Source: Caldicellulosiruptor naganoensis (lineage in GTDB: Bacteria > Bacillota > Thermoanaerobacteria > Caldicellulosiruptorales > Caldicellulosiruptoraceae). Taken from it: a stretch of DNA of 64,000 nucleotides. The stretch is from positions 2,294,501 through 2,358,500 of the forward strand of contig NZ_CP113864.1 in NCBI RefSeq assembly GCF_026914285.1, read 5' to 3'. The position numbers and the translations under genes were made by a program. Below are positions 10,129 through 18,155 of the stretch, piece after piece (the first letter of the stretch is position 1; every line of letters starts with the position of its first letter). The notes below the pieces were generated by a model, which saw nothing but the letters and a program-made list of their open reading frames with translations, did not search any database and was not told the origin of the DNA.

Positions 10129-11301
10129 TTACGGATTTAACTTCTGTTTAAATCTGTACACGCCGTTTTTAATTTCAATTATCACTGCAGACTTCTTAGC
10201 ATTGTGTTTTGAGTCAATTGAAATAATGCCTGTTAAGCCAACAAAGTTTTTAGTATTCTCAAGGGCTCTTCTCAGTTTTTCTCTGTCAGCTGTGGTACCT
10301 GCACGTTTTATTGCATCTGCCATAAAATATCCTACGTCATACCCAAGAGCTGAGAGGGCATTTGGTTCTATCTTGTATTTTTGCTTGTACTTCTTTACAA
10401 ACTCTTGTACCCTCTTGTCTGTATCCTGTGATGAGTAGTGGGTTGAGAAAAAGATATTTGTTGCATATTTTTTTCCTGCCTTTTCAATAACTTTTGGATC
10501 ATCAAACCCGTCTGTACCAAGAATTGGCATCCACATTCCAAGTTCTCTTGCCTGCTTGATTATAAGTCCTGCATCGTCATAGTAAACAGGTGTAAAGATA
10601 ACATCTGGCTTTTTGTCCCTTATCTTTGTCAATATCCCATTAAAATTCTGTTCACCCTGCTGGAACGCTTCTTCTGCTACAACTTTACCGCCACCTTTTG
10701 TAAATGCCTCTTTAAAGTTCTTGTAAAGACCTTTGCTGTAATCAGACGCTGCATTGTAAAGAATTGCTGCTGTTTTTACCTTTAACGTCTTGAGTGCAAA
10801 GTTTGCCATAACACTTCCTTGGAACGAGTCATTAAAGCAGATTCTGAATACATACGCCTTTGTCTTGCCAGTTCTTTCATCAATTGTAACCGAATCATCT
10901 GTAGCAGTAGCTGACACAAGCGGCACTCTGTATCTTGTTGCGGCAATTGAAGCAGATTTTGTTGCACCTGATGTCACAGGGCTTAACATTGCCAAAACTT
11001 TCTCTTTTGTTGCAAGCCTTGTTGCAATATTTAGCGCTTCTGTCTTGTCAGATTTGTTATCAAACACAACAAGCTCTATTTTCTTTCCTAAAACTCCACC
11101 CTTTTTATTAATCTCTTCAACTGCCATCTTAAGTCCTTCTAAAGTCCTCTGTCCGTACTGTGCAACAGCACCAGACAACTCAAAATTAACTCCAAGCCTT
11201 ACTGTTTTTGAGCTTGAAGCAAAAGCAAAGGCAAATAAACCTAAGATTAAAATGAAGGCAGATGCAATGATTAGAGCTTTTTGGAGCATAAACTTTCTCA
11301 C
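10129..11301 (-). CDS. Branched-chain amino acid-type ABC transporter substrate-binding protein (orphan)
   Basis: 390 residues, GTG start after GGGAGGA. A signal peptide (1-28, ending AFAFAS) lacks a lipobox Cys, which is unusual for a Gram-positive binding protein. The mature part is a peripla_BP_6 / LivJ-type fold: VRLGVNFELSGAVAQYG at the start, then GGVLGKKIELVVFDN and later TPVYYDDAGLIIKQARELG. The usual ligands are Leu/Ile/Val, other amino acids or amides. No permease or ATPase genes are adjacent, so it must share a transporter encoded elsewhere or act as a sensor partner. It has its own terminator. Confidence 0.9.
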   Translation of the reverse strand: MRKFMLQKALIIASAFILILGLFAFAFASSSKTVRLGVNFELSGAVAQYGQRTLEGLKMAVEEINKKGGVLGKKIELVVFDNKSDKTEALNIATRLATKEKVLAMLSPVTSGATKSASIAATRYRVPLVSATATDDSVTIDERTGKTKAYVFRICFNDSFQGSVMANFALKTLKVKTAAILYNAASDYSKGLYKNFKEAFTKGGGKVVAEEAFQQGEQNFNGILTKIRDKKPDVIFTPVYYDDAGLIIKQARELGMWMPILGTDGFDDPKVIEKAGKKYATNIFFSTHYSSQDTDKRVQEFVKKYKQKYKIEPNALSALGYDVGYFMADAIKRAGTTADREKLRRALENTKNFVGLTGIISIDSKHNAKKSAVIIEIKNGVYRFKQKLNP

Positions 11302-11343
11302 GAAAAACCATCCTCCCGTCCTAACATATATTTTGCAGTATCA

Positions 11344-11391
11344 AAAAAGGGCAAAAGAAAACCTCACCAAAAGGCCACCTTTGCCCTTTTG
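11344..11391 (-). terminator. Terminator after the mqsA-like gene
   Basis: Inverted repeat AAAAGGGCAAA / TTTGCCCTTTT with a T-run on the minus strand, about 85 bp beyond the end of the mqsA-like gene. It marks the downstream end of the toxin-antitoxin unit and possibly of the whole nif transcript. Confidence 0.8.
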
Positions 11392-11476
11392 TACATATCT
11401 TAATAATATGTGTTGAGAATATTTTAATAAAACAAACAAGTCTTGTCAATAAGAATATTAGAAACAGGAATCTATG

Positions 11477-12502
11477 TTATTTCTGTAGTGCTTGACTGTC
11501 TAAACTCACTGTCTTTGCGTACTCATATGAGATTAGTTCACGCAACGGAGTTTGCTGCCATCCAACTTCTTTGTGAGACAGCTCTGAAATAGCGCTGCAC
11601 GTTTTATCTTTCAACGCATCAATGACCATATTAATGGTCTGCAATTCTTCTGAGGTAAATACTGATAGGTCGTAGTTGCCTTTGCTTTTAATCTTTGTTT
11701 GGATTGCCCCATCAGGAGTCTCATACTCCTCAACAGTGTATTTATCACTTGGGTATGCTGCTATTTCTTTGTATGCGAATTTTTCAATCACTGGCCCATA
11801 AGCATATTTGATGTATCTTAAGCCAGTTATTGAACGTAAACAACGTTTAAAGTGCATAAAATCAATATACCATAAAAACTTATTAAGACTGCTCAAATAT
11901 AGATTTTCAACTTTTTCAGTAATGTAGCTTATCAAATTCTCCAGCTTTTCAAAGTCAAACCTTCTGAATCCATTGTAGATATCTTCTGGATGTTCAAGCT
12001 CTGCAGAGATAATTTTTTTCTTCAAATCAGCAAGAGAGTCTCTGATTTTCTCCATTGTTTTTTGATATGTTCTTTCAGTTATTCTCCCAGATTTAAGTGC
12101 TTCTTCCACTTTTTCTTTGAAAAACCCTTCAGATGTTAAAATCAGTTTAAGAATATCACTATGTGATTTAGAAGGTAAAGCTCCTCTTTCATACCTGTTT
12201 ATTGTCATCTTGCCCCAGCCAAGTATCTGCCCCAGCTCTCTTTGAGAAAGTCCATATTTTTCTCTTATCTTCTGGATTTCTTCAGGGGTAATCAAGCCTG
12301 TCAACTCTCTATAGCGTTGATAGAGCCTTTTTAGATTTTCGTTTTCGATGTCTGGCACAAACAACTCAGTATCGCACTCACTGCAATGCGGAACATGTTC
12401 TTCAACATTGACTTGCACACCTTTATATTCTTTAACTAGATTTTTTTCAACTTTAATTTCAACATGCTTTTTACACTCCGGACAATATGCCCTATTCATC
12501 AT
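11477..12502 (-). CDS. mqsA: MqsA-family antitoxin with HTH and C-terminal Panacea (SocA-like) domain
   Basis: 341 residues. An N-terminal zinc ribbon has two CxxC pairs (CPECKKH at 8-11, CSECD at about 40-43). A Xre-type helix-turn-helix follows at about 75-125 (LSQRELGQILGWGKMTINRYERG). The C-terminal 150 residues resemble the DUF4065/Panacea domain (LNKFLWYIDF, YGPV). In the family the zinc domain binds the toxin and the HTH represses the operon. The start overlaps the 3' end of the upstream mqsR-like gene by 11 bp, the usual translational coupling of type II toxin-antitoxin pairs. Panacea domains are known neutralising modules, so this antitoxin carries two candidate toxin-binding parts. 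Confidence 0.85.
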   Translation of the reverse strand: MMNRAYCPECKKHVEIKVEKNLVKEYKGVQVNVEEHVPHCSECDTELFVPDIENENLKRLYQRYRELTGLITPEEIQKIREKYGLSQRELGQILGWGKMTINRYERGALPSKSHSDILKLILTSEGFFKEKVEEALKSGRITERTYQKTMEKIRDSLADLKKKIISAELEHPEDIYNGFRRFDFEKLENLISYITEKVENLYLSSLNKFLWYIDFMHFKRCLRSITGLRYIKYAYGPVIEKFAYKEIAAYPSDKYTVEEYETPDGAIQTKIKSKGNYDLSVFTSEELQTINMVIDALKDKTCSAISELSHKEVGWQQTPLRELISYEYAKTVSLDSQALQK

Positions 12503-12904
12503 TCTTTTTCACCCCCTTTTCTTGAGATTCATCCTCATGAAAAGAAATGCACACCACTTCTTCTGGTGGATTGTACCTTAGTTTTATGTATATACAAACA
12601 TCCAGGTATCTGCTGTTTTTGAAAATCCAAATGTCACCTTCTTTACCATCAAGATGGTCTTGCTCTGGTCCTTTGACATAATCTCCTGGCTGAAGGTCCA
12701 ACAATATGTCCTTTACATCGTCTATTAGCAAACCCCATTCTTTCAAGAATTTTATGTTTTTCTCTCTTTTGACAAAACCCCATTTCCCTGCTACTATTAG
12801 TTTTTTAATTTTGAGTAGATAACTTTTGATAACCTCTTCTTTTAGCTTTTCAATCTCAATCGCCCTCTTTCGTGCAACTTTAAAAACACTTTTTGCATTT
12901 TCAT
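12492..12904 (-). pseudogene. mqsR: MqsR-family toxin, apparent one-base frameshift at its start
   Basis: The open frame 12492-12902 encodes a complete MqsR-like mRNA interferase of the Gram-positive type: DILLDLQPGDYVKGPE, GDIWIFKN, VYIKL-type strand and VVCISFHEDE. It contains no ATG, GTG or TTG until a TTG at 12746, which would remove the first third of the fold. An ATG at 12902-12904 sits one frame off; adding one A to the run of four As right after it gives MKNAKSVFKVARKRAIEIEK in frame. So the toxin is either inactivated by a one-base loss or the base is missing from the read. An intact antitoxin follows, overlapping by 11 bp. Confidence 0.72.
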
Positions 12905-12973
12905 TATATCATATAAATTTTATTATTGCCACTATTTGATGGCAACATTCAACTTTGGATAAGATAATGAAGC

Positions 12974-13969
12974 TTACTTCATAACCTCAAACCTTGAGGT
13001 AAACTCCAAAAGCTCATCTAAAGCCTCAAAATTTAAGTTTGGTGCATTTTCAGCTTTTATCTGGACAAGGTCCAAGATTGCAACCTCTAAAGCTGCAATG
13101 CCAGTCCTCTCACCTATCCCTCTTATAGAGCAGTTTACCATTGAAGCTCCGTATAGCCACGCACAGACTGCATTACTTTGAGCTTTATAAAAATCGTTGT
13201 GACCATGCCACTCAAGCCTCTCTGGTGGTATATTGGTGCTCTTTGAAATTGTGTAAATAATTTTAGGAACGCTTCGTGGCAAGCTTGCATATTCATATGG
13301 CACACCAAACCCTAAAGTGTCGCACAGTTTAAAATACACCTTTTTGTCACACTTTTTTGCCATCTCTTCAATTGCCAAAATGAGTGGAATGACAAAATTT
13401 TCAATATCTGATCTTGTGATGTCTTCAAGATGAACTCTTGGAGTGATGCCAAGTGAAAAGGCTTCTTGTATAACATCGATGTAGTGGGCGGCAATTTCTG
13501 ACCTTGTTTTTTGAAACTTTTTGTAGATGTGATAGTCTGAGCATGACATTAAAATCCCTACCTCATCAAGTCCAAACTCTTTTGCAAGTTTTAGTTCCTC
13601 TTTTTTACTTCTCACCCACCCAACTACATTTGGAAATTTGAATCTTTTTTTCAAGCATTCCTGAACACACTGTCTGTGATAGTTTGTATAAAGAAAAAAT
13701 TCGGAGTATTTTATAGTTCCAGTGCCATTGTCAATGTAGTGAAGATATTCGAAAATCTTTGCTACATTTTCTTTTCCTATATACGAAATAGCCTGCTGAC
13801 CTTCTCTGAACGTGCTGTCTGTTACGTATAGCTTTGACGGTATATTGAGGGGAACAGAAATACTATCAAATATAACTCTTGGTATACTCTCATATGGAAA
13901 TATTTCTTTAAAGTAATTAGGAGCGCCTTTTTCAAAATCTTGAAAACTCTTTTTTACTGTATCTACCAT
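12974..13969 (-). CDS. nifV: Homocitrate synthase / Re-citrate-synthase-like enzyme, C-terminally truncated
   Basis: 331 residues from the ATG at 13969. A DRE-TIM metallolyase barrel: the DSTFREGQQ motif near residue 50, the metal-binding HxH in LEWHGHNDF, and ERTG later. Homocitrate is the organic ligand of FeMo-cofactor, and position in the nif cluster fits nifV. The sequence most resembles clostridial Re-citrate/homocitrate synthases of about 450 residues. It stops after RFEVMK, at the point where those proteins continue with a conserved AGIHADG-containing segment, so about 110-120 residues are missing. The next ~70 bp lead straight into the mqsR-like gene. Activity is therefore doubtful, unless the missing part is not needed. 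Confidence 0.78.
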   Translation of the reverse strand: MVDTVKKSFQDFEKGAPNYFKEIFPYESIPRVIFDSISVPLNIPSKLYVTDSTFREGQQAISYIGKENVAKIFEYLHYIDNGTGTIKYSEFFLYTNYHRQCVQECLKKRFKFPNVVGWVRSKKEELKLAKEFGLDEVGILMSCSDYHIYKKFQKTRSEIAAHYIDVIQEAFSLGITPRVHLEDITRSDIENFVIPLILAIEEMAKKCDKKVYFKLCDTLGFGVPYEYASLPRSVPKIIYTISKSTNIPPERLEWHGHNDFYKAQSNAVCAWLYGASMVNCSIRGIGERTGIAALEVAILDLVQIKAENAPNLNFEALDELLEFTSRFEVMK

Positions 13970-14005
13970 TTTTCTCACATCCTAACAGATTTATAGTCAA
14001 GTTTT

Positions 14006-14791
14006 TCAATAGCCAACGTTGTTCAAAAGTTTTTTTGTTAAGTAAAGAATTAAATATGAAATTATTATCATCACAAAACTCACAGAATAAGTTTCATCTT
14101 GATTTTGCACATATAGTTTGTACAAATAAAGTGAGATTGTTTGAGTTTTTCCAAAGACATTCCCAGCAAAGACAACTGTTGCGCCAAACTCGCCAAGCGC
14201 CCTTGAAAACGTGCCAAGTATACCTATCACAAGCCCCTTTCTCGCAACTGGCAAGTACACACGCCACAAAATTCCAAGCTCATCAAGCCCTAAAATGAAG
14301 CTTTCTTCTTTTAGCTGTTTGTCTATGGCCAAAAACGAAGAGTATGCTACTTTCAAATAGTATCCAATACTAACAAAAAGCTGAGCAAGTATTACTGCAA
14401 AGGTGGTAAAAGGTATCTGAAGAGAAGCTTTGTCAAGTATTCTCCCTACAAATCCGACTTTGCCATACAAAAGAAGCAAGAGCACTCCCATCAAGATCGG
14501 TGGCAAGACGTTTGGAAGGTCTATTATCAGCTCAAGAAAAGCGATTCTTCTTTTTGTGCTGGCAAGGAGGTATGCAAAAGGTGTGCCTATTAAAAATGCC
14601 AAAATACAGCAGATGCTGGCTGTAAAAAAAGAAAGCCCAAAGGCTGTGATGGTCTCTTTTTTTGTCATCATATTAAAAAGTTTTGAGTATGGTACAACAA
14701 AAAGTAAATTTAAAAAAGGTAAAAGCAAAAATATTAAAAACGGAACTGAAAGAATAAATACCTTTTTCATAATAAGCTCACACGCTTTCAC
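14006..14791 (-). CDS. modB: Molybdate ABC transporter permease
   Basis: 261 residues from a GTG at 14791; an ATG eight codons in (14770) is an alternative. Six or so membrane helices. The inner-membrane loop carries the EAA-type motif (EESFILGLDELGILWRVYLP then ARKGLVIGILGTFSRALGEFGATV), characteristic of ModB/CysW permeases. It lies just after modA (26-bp gap) and before nifV. Molybdate is needed for FeMo-cofactor, so nif placement makes sense. No modC ATPase gene is present in the island; the permease must borrow an ATPase from elsewhere. Confidence 0.92.
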   Translation of the reverse strand: MKACELIMKKVFILSVPFLIFLLLPFLNLLFVVPYSKLFNMMTKKETITAFGLSFFTASICCILAFLIGTPFAYLLASTKRRIAFLELIIDLPNVLPPILMGVLLLLLYGKVGFVGRILDKASLQIPFTTFAVILAQLFVSIGYYLKVAYSSFLAIDKQLKEESFILGLDELGILWRVYLPVARKGLVIGILGTFSRALGEFGATVVFAGNVFGKTQTISLYLYKLYVQNQDETYSVSFVMIIISYLILYLTKKLLNNVGY

Positions 14792-14817
14792 AAAAGAAAC
14801 TTGATCGGTTTTCTTTG

Positions 14818-15624
14818 CTATTCATATCCTGCTGACTTTAAAATAGCTTTGACTTTTTTTGAACTTAAAAACTTTATAAACTCCTTTGCAAGCCTATTTT
14901 TCTCAGATGTTTTGATTACCCCAACATAATGATAAGCCTGAACATTGTACTCATCAGGAATAGAAACAATACCCAGTTTTGAATTTATGGCATCTGTGAA
15001 ATAAACAACACCTGCGTCAGCCTGCATTGCCTTAACTTTTTGGATAACATCAGTAATCTGAAACTCTTGTGAGATGACATTTTGCAAAATCTTTTTGTAC
15101 AGGGCAGGGTCTTTGCTTTTTACTTTGTTTAGAAACTGTTGTGTCCACATACCAATTGGTGAAACAGGGTCTGCTATGCAAAGCTTTACACCCTTTTTAG
15201 ATATATCCTCAAAGCTTTTCACCTTTTTCGATGAGCTGACAATAGCAAGAGTAGCTTTAGCAAATGTCAAGTAACTATTTATATACCTCTTTCCTTTTAT
15301 TTCATCAATGTATCTTTTGTCTGCTGAAAAGAATATATCACAAGAAGCACCACTTTTGAGCTGCGTCACAAGTACATGAGTGCCTGCAACATTCATTTCA
15401 ATCTTGCAATTTTTCTCTTTTTCAAACTGGTCAGCTATTTTTTCTATAACCGCTTCTAAAGTATTTGGTACAAAAAGGACAAGTTTATCATTTTTAGAGC
15501 TTTGAGCTTTGGTAGTCTTTGAAAAAGCAAATCGAGAATAGGTACAAAACAAAGCTGCCACAAGTACAGCTATCACAAAAATTGAGATTACAAATAATTT
15601 TATCCACTTTGACCTAATTTTCAT
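14818..15624 (-). CDS. modA: Molybdate ABC transporter substrate-binding protein
   Basis: 268 residues. An N-terminal membrane anchor (residues 8-28) without a clear lipobox precedes a ModA fold. Features include LVLFVPNTLEAVIEKIA at the start, GTHVLVTQLKSGASCDIFFSAD, VSPIGMWTQQFL and ADAGVVYFTDA, the oxyanion-binding strand regions of the family. It captures molybdate (or tungstate) outside the cell and passes it to ModB. It follows the nifX-like gene by about 40 bp in the nif operon and has a good GGAGAG site. Confidence 0.93.
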   Translation of the reverse strand: MKIRSKWIKLFVISIFVIAVLVAALFCTYSRFAFSKTTKAQSSKNDKLVLFVPNTLEAVIEKIADQFEKEKNCKIEMNVAGTHVLVTQLKSGASCDIFFSADKRYIDEIKGKRYINSYLTFAKATLAIVSSSKKVKSFEDISKKGVKLCIADPVSPIGMWTQQFLNKVKSKDPALYKKILQNVISQEFQITDVIQKVKAMQADAGVVYFTDAINSKLGIVSIPDEYNVQAYHYVGVIKTSEKNRLAKEFIKFLSSKKVKAILKSAGYE

Positions 15625-15664
15625 TCTATATCTCTCCTTTTCTTCCTGAAGAAACGGTCATTTT

Positions 15665-15997
15665 TTAAGTCATAAAAAGATCCAAAACCTCTTTGATAGC
15701 ATCTTTCACAAGCCCATGTCTTTCTAAAACAATCTTGTCAGAAAGCTTTTCCAAGGCACAAAGTCCAACTTTGTTTGCTATTATCACATCACAGTCTCTT
15801 AGCATCTCAACTCTTTTTTCCATCCTCTCCTGGCTGCTGCAACTCTCAATTCCTTGGTCTTTAAACTCTCTAACACAAATTAGATCGCAGCTGCCATCGT
15901 CAAACAAATCAACAATCAAAAAATTCTCGCTGTTACCAAAGTGTCTGTTCACAAGCTTTCCATCACTGGTGGCAATTGCAACTCTTTTTCTTTTCAT
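15665..15997 (-). CDS. nifX: NifX/NafY-family dinitrogenase cofactor-binding protein
   Basis: 110 residues, the whole length of one Nitro_FeMo-Co domain: VAIATSDGKLVNRHFGNSE at the N-terminus and CDVIIANKVGLCALEKL in the middle. The family binds NifB-co or FeMo-co and shuttles it between scaffold proteins. In many bacteria this domain is fused to the C-terminus of NifB; here it is a separate gene directly after a short nifB, which supports the call. The symbol is by family and could equally be a detached nifB tail. Confidence 0.85.
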   Translation of the reverse strand: MKRKRVAIATSDGKLVNRHFGNSENFLIVDLFDDGSCDLICVREFKDQGIESCSSQERMEKRVEMLRDCDVIIANKVGLCALEKLSDKIVLERHGLVKDAIKEVLDLFMT

Positions 15998-16023
15998 CTT
16001 TTATCCCACCACCAAAAATTTTT

Positions 16024-16827
16024 TCAAATCATAAGCATGCCAATTGCATCAGACCTGCACTGGTTGCAGTGGCTAATCTGGTCAATGATACTCTCACACC
16101 TTTTTCTGATGTTATTTACTGTATCGCAAGACGGCCTTTTCAGATGAGAAAACTTGGCATATGGTCGCAATGGCACGATGTTCATAATACTGACTCCAAG
16201 TGCTTTTACCACCTTTGCAATCTCTTCTATGTGGTCCTGGTTGATGTCAGGAATCAAGACAGTGTTTACCTTCACAACAAGCCCTGCTTTGCACGCCTTT
16301 TCTATACCCTTTTGCTGTTTTTCAACCAAAAGTTTTGCTGCATCCTCGCCAAAGTACAAAACCTCATCGTACAGGGCAAACTCATAAATCTCTTTTGCTA
16401 CCTCAAAGTTTACTGCGTTGACAGTTACGGTTACAAACCTTACACTGCTTTTCAAAAGATCTTCAGTTCTGTCTTCAAGCAAAAGCCCGTTTGTGCTGAT
16501 ACAAAATATAGCACCTTTGTCATAGCTTTTTATGAGCTCAAAGGTTTTAAAAGTCTCAGGGTTGAAAAGTGGGTCGCCAGGCCCTGAAATTCCAACAATC
16601 TTTAGCCTGCTGTCTGATGAAGCATACCTTTTGTATCTTTCTAACGCCTGCTCAGGTGTCAAAACCTCAAGGCAGGCACCAGGGTGGTTTTCGTTCATGC
16701 ATGAGATGTTTCTATCACAATAGTTACACTTTATATTACACGCTTTTGCAACAGGAAGATGTATTCTTCCAATCTTGCTTGCTGCATCTTTTCCAAAACA
16801 TGGATGACCATAGTTTCTATTTCCCAT
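16024..16827 (-). CDS. nifB: NifB, radical SAM FeMo-cofactor precursor synthase (short form)
   Basis: 267 residues, only the radical SAM part. The SAM cluster motif is CNIKCNYC near residues 30-37; GISGPGDPLFNP and STNGLLL follow. The C-terminal CNQCRSDAIG matches the conserved NifB tail that binds accessory clusters. NifB fuses two [4Fe-4S] units around a carbide to make NifB-co. The stand-alone domain without a NifX fusion is the form found in many archaea and clostridia. Its stop is 196 bp from modA's operon partner nifX, and it begins 1 bp after nifE, so it is co-translated with nifE. Confidence 0.95.
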   Translation of the reverse strand: MGNRNYGHPCFGKDAASKIGRIHLPVAKACNIKCNYCDRNISCMNENHPGACLEVLTPEQALERYKRYASSDSRLKIVGISGPGDPLFNPETFKTFELIKSYDKGAIFCISTNGLLLEDRTEDLLKSSVRFVTVTVNAVNFEVAKEIYEFALYDEVLYFGEDAAKLLVEKQQKGIEKACKAGLVVKVNTVLIPDINQDHIEEIAKVVKALGVSIMNIVPLRPYAKFSHLKRPSCDTVNNIRKRCESIIDQISHCNQCRSDAIGMLMI

Positions 16828-16828
16828 C

Positions 16829-18118
16829 TCAAATCAGCCTCCAAACAGGTGCAAAGACTTCTTTGTATATGTCAATAAGCAAATGCAAAAAACCTTCAAA
16901 ACAGGCATACGGCTTTGTCTCTTGAGGCAGAACCAAAAACGGCACGCCAAACTTATGTGAAAGGTACCACTCTCTTGTTCCACCAATGAAAAGGTCGGGC
17001 GAAAATCTTAATATTATCTCTTCAACCTCTGCACAGTTAAAATCATCCACCAAGATGCTGTCAGGAAGTATACAGCGTGCTATATCGTAGTCGTTCGAAC
17101 ATCCAAACTGGCTACCACAAACCAAGATTTCAAGCCCTGCTTCTTTGAAAGCATTTGTCATAAAACCTATGCGCGATGCCCCTAAAAGTACGATTGCCTT
17201 TTTGCCTTGCAATTTGCTTTTGAAAAACTGTATCTTGTGTTTTATCTTTGAAAACTCTTCATCTGCAACAATTTCAGCAGCCTTTTCTTTTCCAAAAAAT
17301 TTTGCTATCTTTTTAAGTGAGGTTATAGTATTCTCAATTCCGTAGAAAGAGACCTCCATATACGGTATTGAAAACCTCTCTTTCATAAATTGAGCAAGTA
17401 ATAGTCCAGAACTTCTGCAAAGCAAAAGATTTAGCCTTGCATTTACGCTTTTTTCCATCTGAGAAAGACAACAATTACCTGTGTAGGTGCAAATTACATT
17501 TATTCCTATTTTTTCTAAAAGTCTTTTTATAGCCTGGCTCTCCCCTGCTACATTGTACTCGCCAATGATATTAACAGAATTTTCAATTTCACCTGTCTTT
17601 TTAAAATTTTTGAGTATATAGTTTGCAATTGCTCTTTGTGCGATGTGATGCCCATCTGCTTGTGAATACCCTGAAAATCCAGGAACAACAACTGGGATTA
17701 GAATTTTGTTAACCCTGTCTTTCAACCTTTTAATTGACCATTCAATGTCCTCGCCAATTTGCGAAGCTGTGCATGTTGCGTAAACAAACACAAGGTCGTA
17801 GCTATCAAAGATTTTGGCTGCCTCAACTATGCTCTCTTCCAATTTTCTTGCCGCCCCAAATATAATGTCTTTTTCTACAAGGTCTGTTGAGAGTATCATG
17901 TAGTTTTTCTTTCTTACATTCTGACCATAAAATGCACAGTCAGCCGGTGCATGAACAAGATGAAGAGAGTTTTTAATAGGGGCAAGTACCCAGCGCGCAC
18001 CGTAAAAGGTACATGCGCGCTGGGACATAATCCCTGGGATTGTGGGTCTTTGACACTCAGGAACTCCATCTTTGGTTATATGCTGATTCCTCTGTTGCAA
18101 AAGATTTTGAGCGTTCAT
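16829..18118 (-). CDS. nifE: NifE, FeMo-cofactor scaffold subunit
   Basis: 429 residues from the ATG at 18118, preceded by GGTGAGGG; upstream in-frame ATGs overlap nifK and lack sites. It is a NifD/NifE-type oxidoreductase 1 protein with the cluster-ligand cysteines (RACTFYGARWVL, ADCAFYG, YATCTASQIGED). The FeMo-co His of NifD is replaced in the C-terminal VLPQETKPYACFEG region, the difference expected of a scaffold rather than a catalytic subunit. NifE normally pairs with NifN to mature NifB-co; no nifN follows here. Alternative reading: a divergent second nifD, but gene order favours nifE. Confidence 0.88.
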   Translation of the reverse strand: MNAQNLLQQRNQHITKDGVPECQRPTIPGIMSQRACTFYGARWVLAPIKNSLHLVHAPADCAFYGQNVRKKNYMILSTDLVEKDIIFGAARKLEESIVEAAKIFDSYDLVFVYATCTASQIGEDIEWSIKRLKDRVNKILIPVVVPGFSGYSQADGHHIAQRAIANYILKNFKKTGEIENSVNIIGEYNVAGESQAIKRLLEKIGINVICTYTGNCCLSQMEKSVNARLNLLLCRSSGLLLAQFMKERFSIPYMEVSFYGIENTITSLKKIAKFFGKEKAAEIVADEEFSKIKHKIQFFKSKLQGKKAIVLLGASRIGFMTNAFKEAGLEILVCGSQFGCSNDYDIARCILPDSILVDDFNCAEVEEIILRFSPDLFIGGTREWYLSHKFGVPFLVLPQETKPYACFEGFLHLLIDIYKEVFAPVWRLI

Positions 18119-18155
18119 AACCCTCACCGCTTTCATATACAAAAGTAAAAAAGTC

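Noticed and set aside
16829-18118. Reading the nifE gene as nifN or a NifEN fusion
   Set aside because: It has NifD/NifE-type cysteine spacing and single-subunit length; there is no second oxidoreductase domain.
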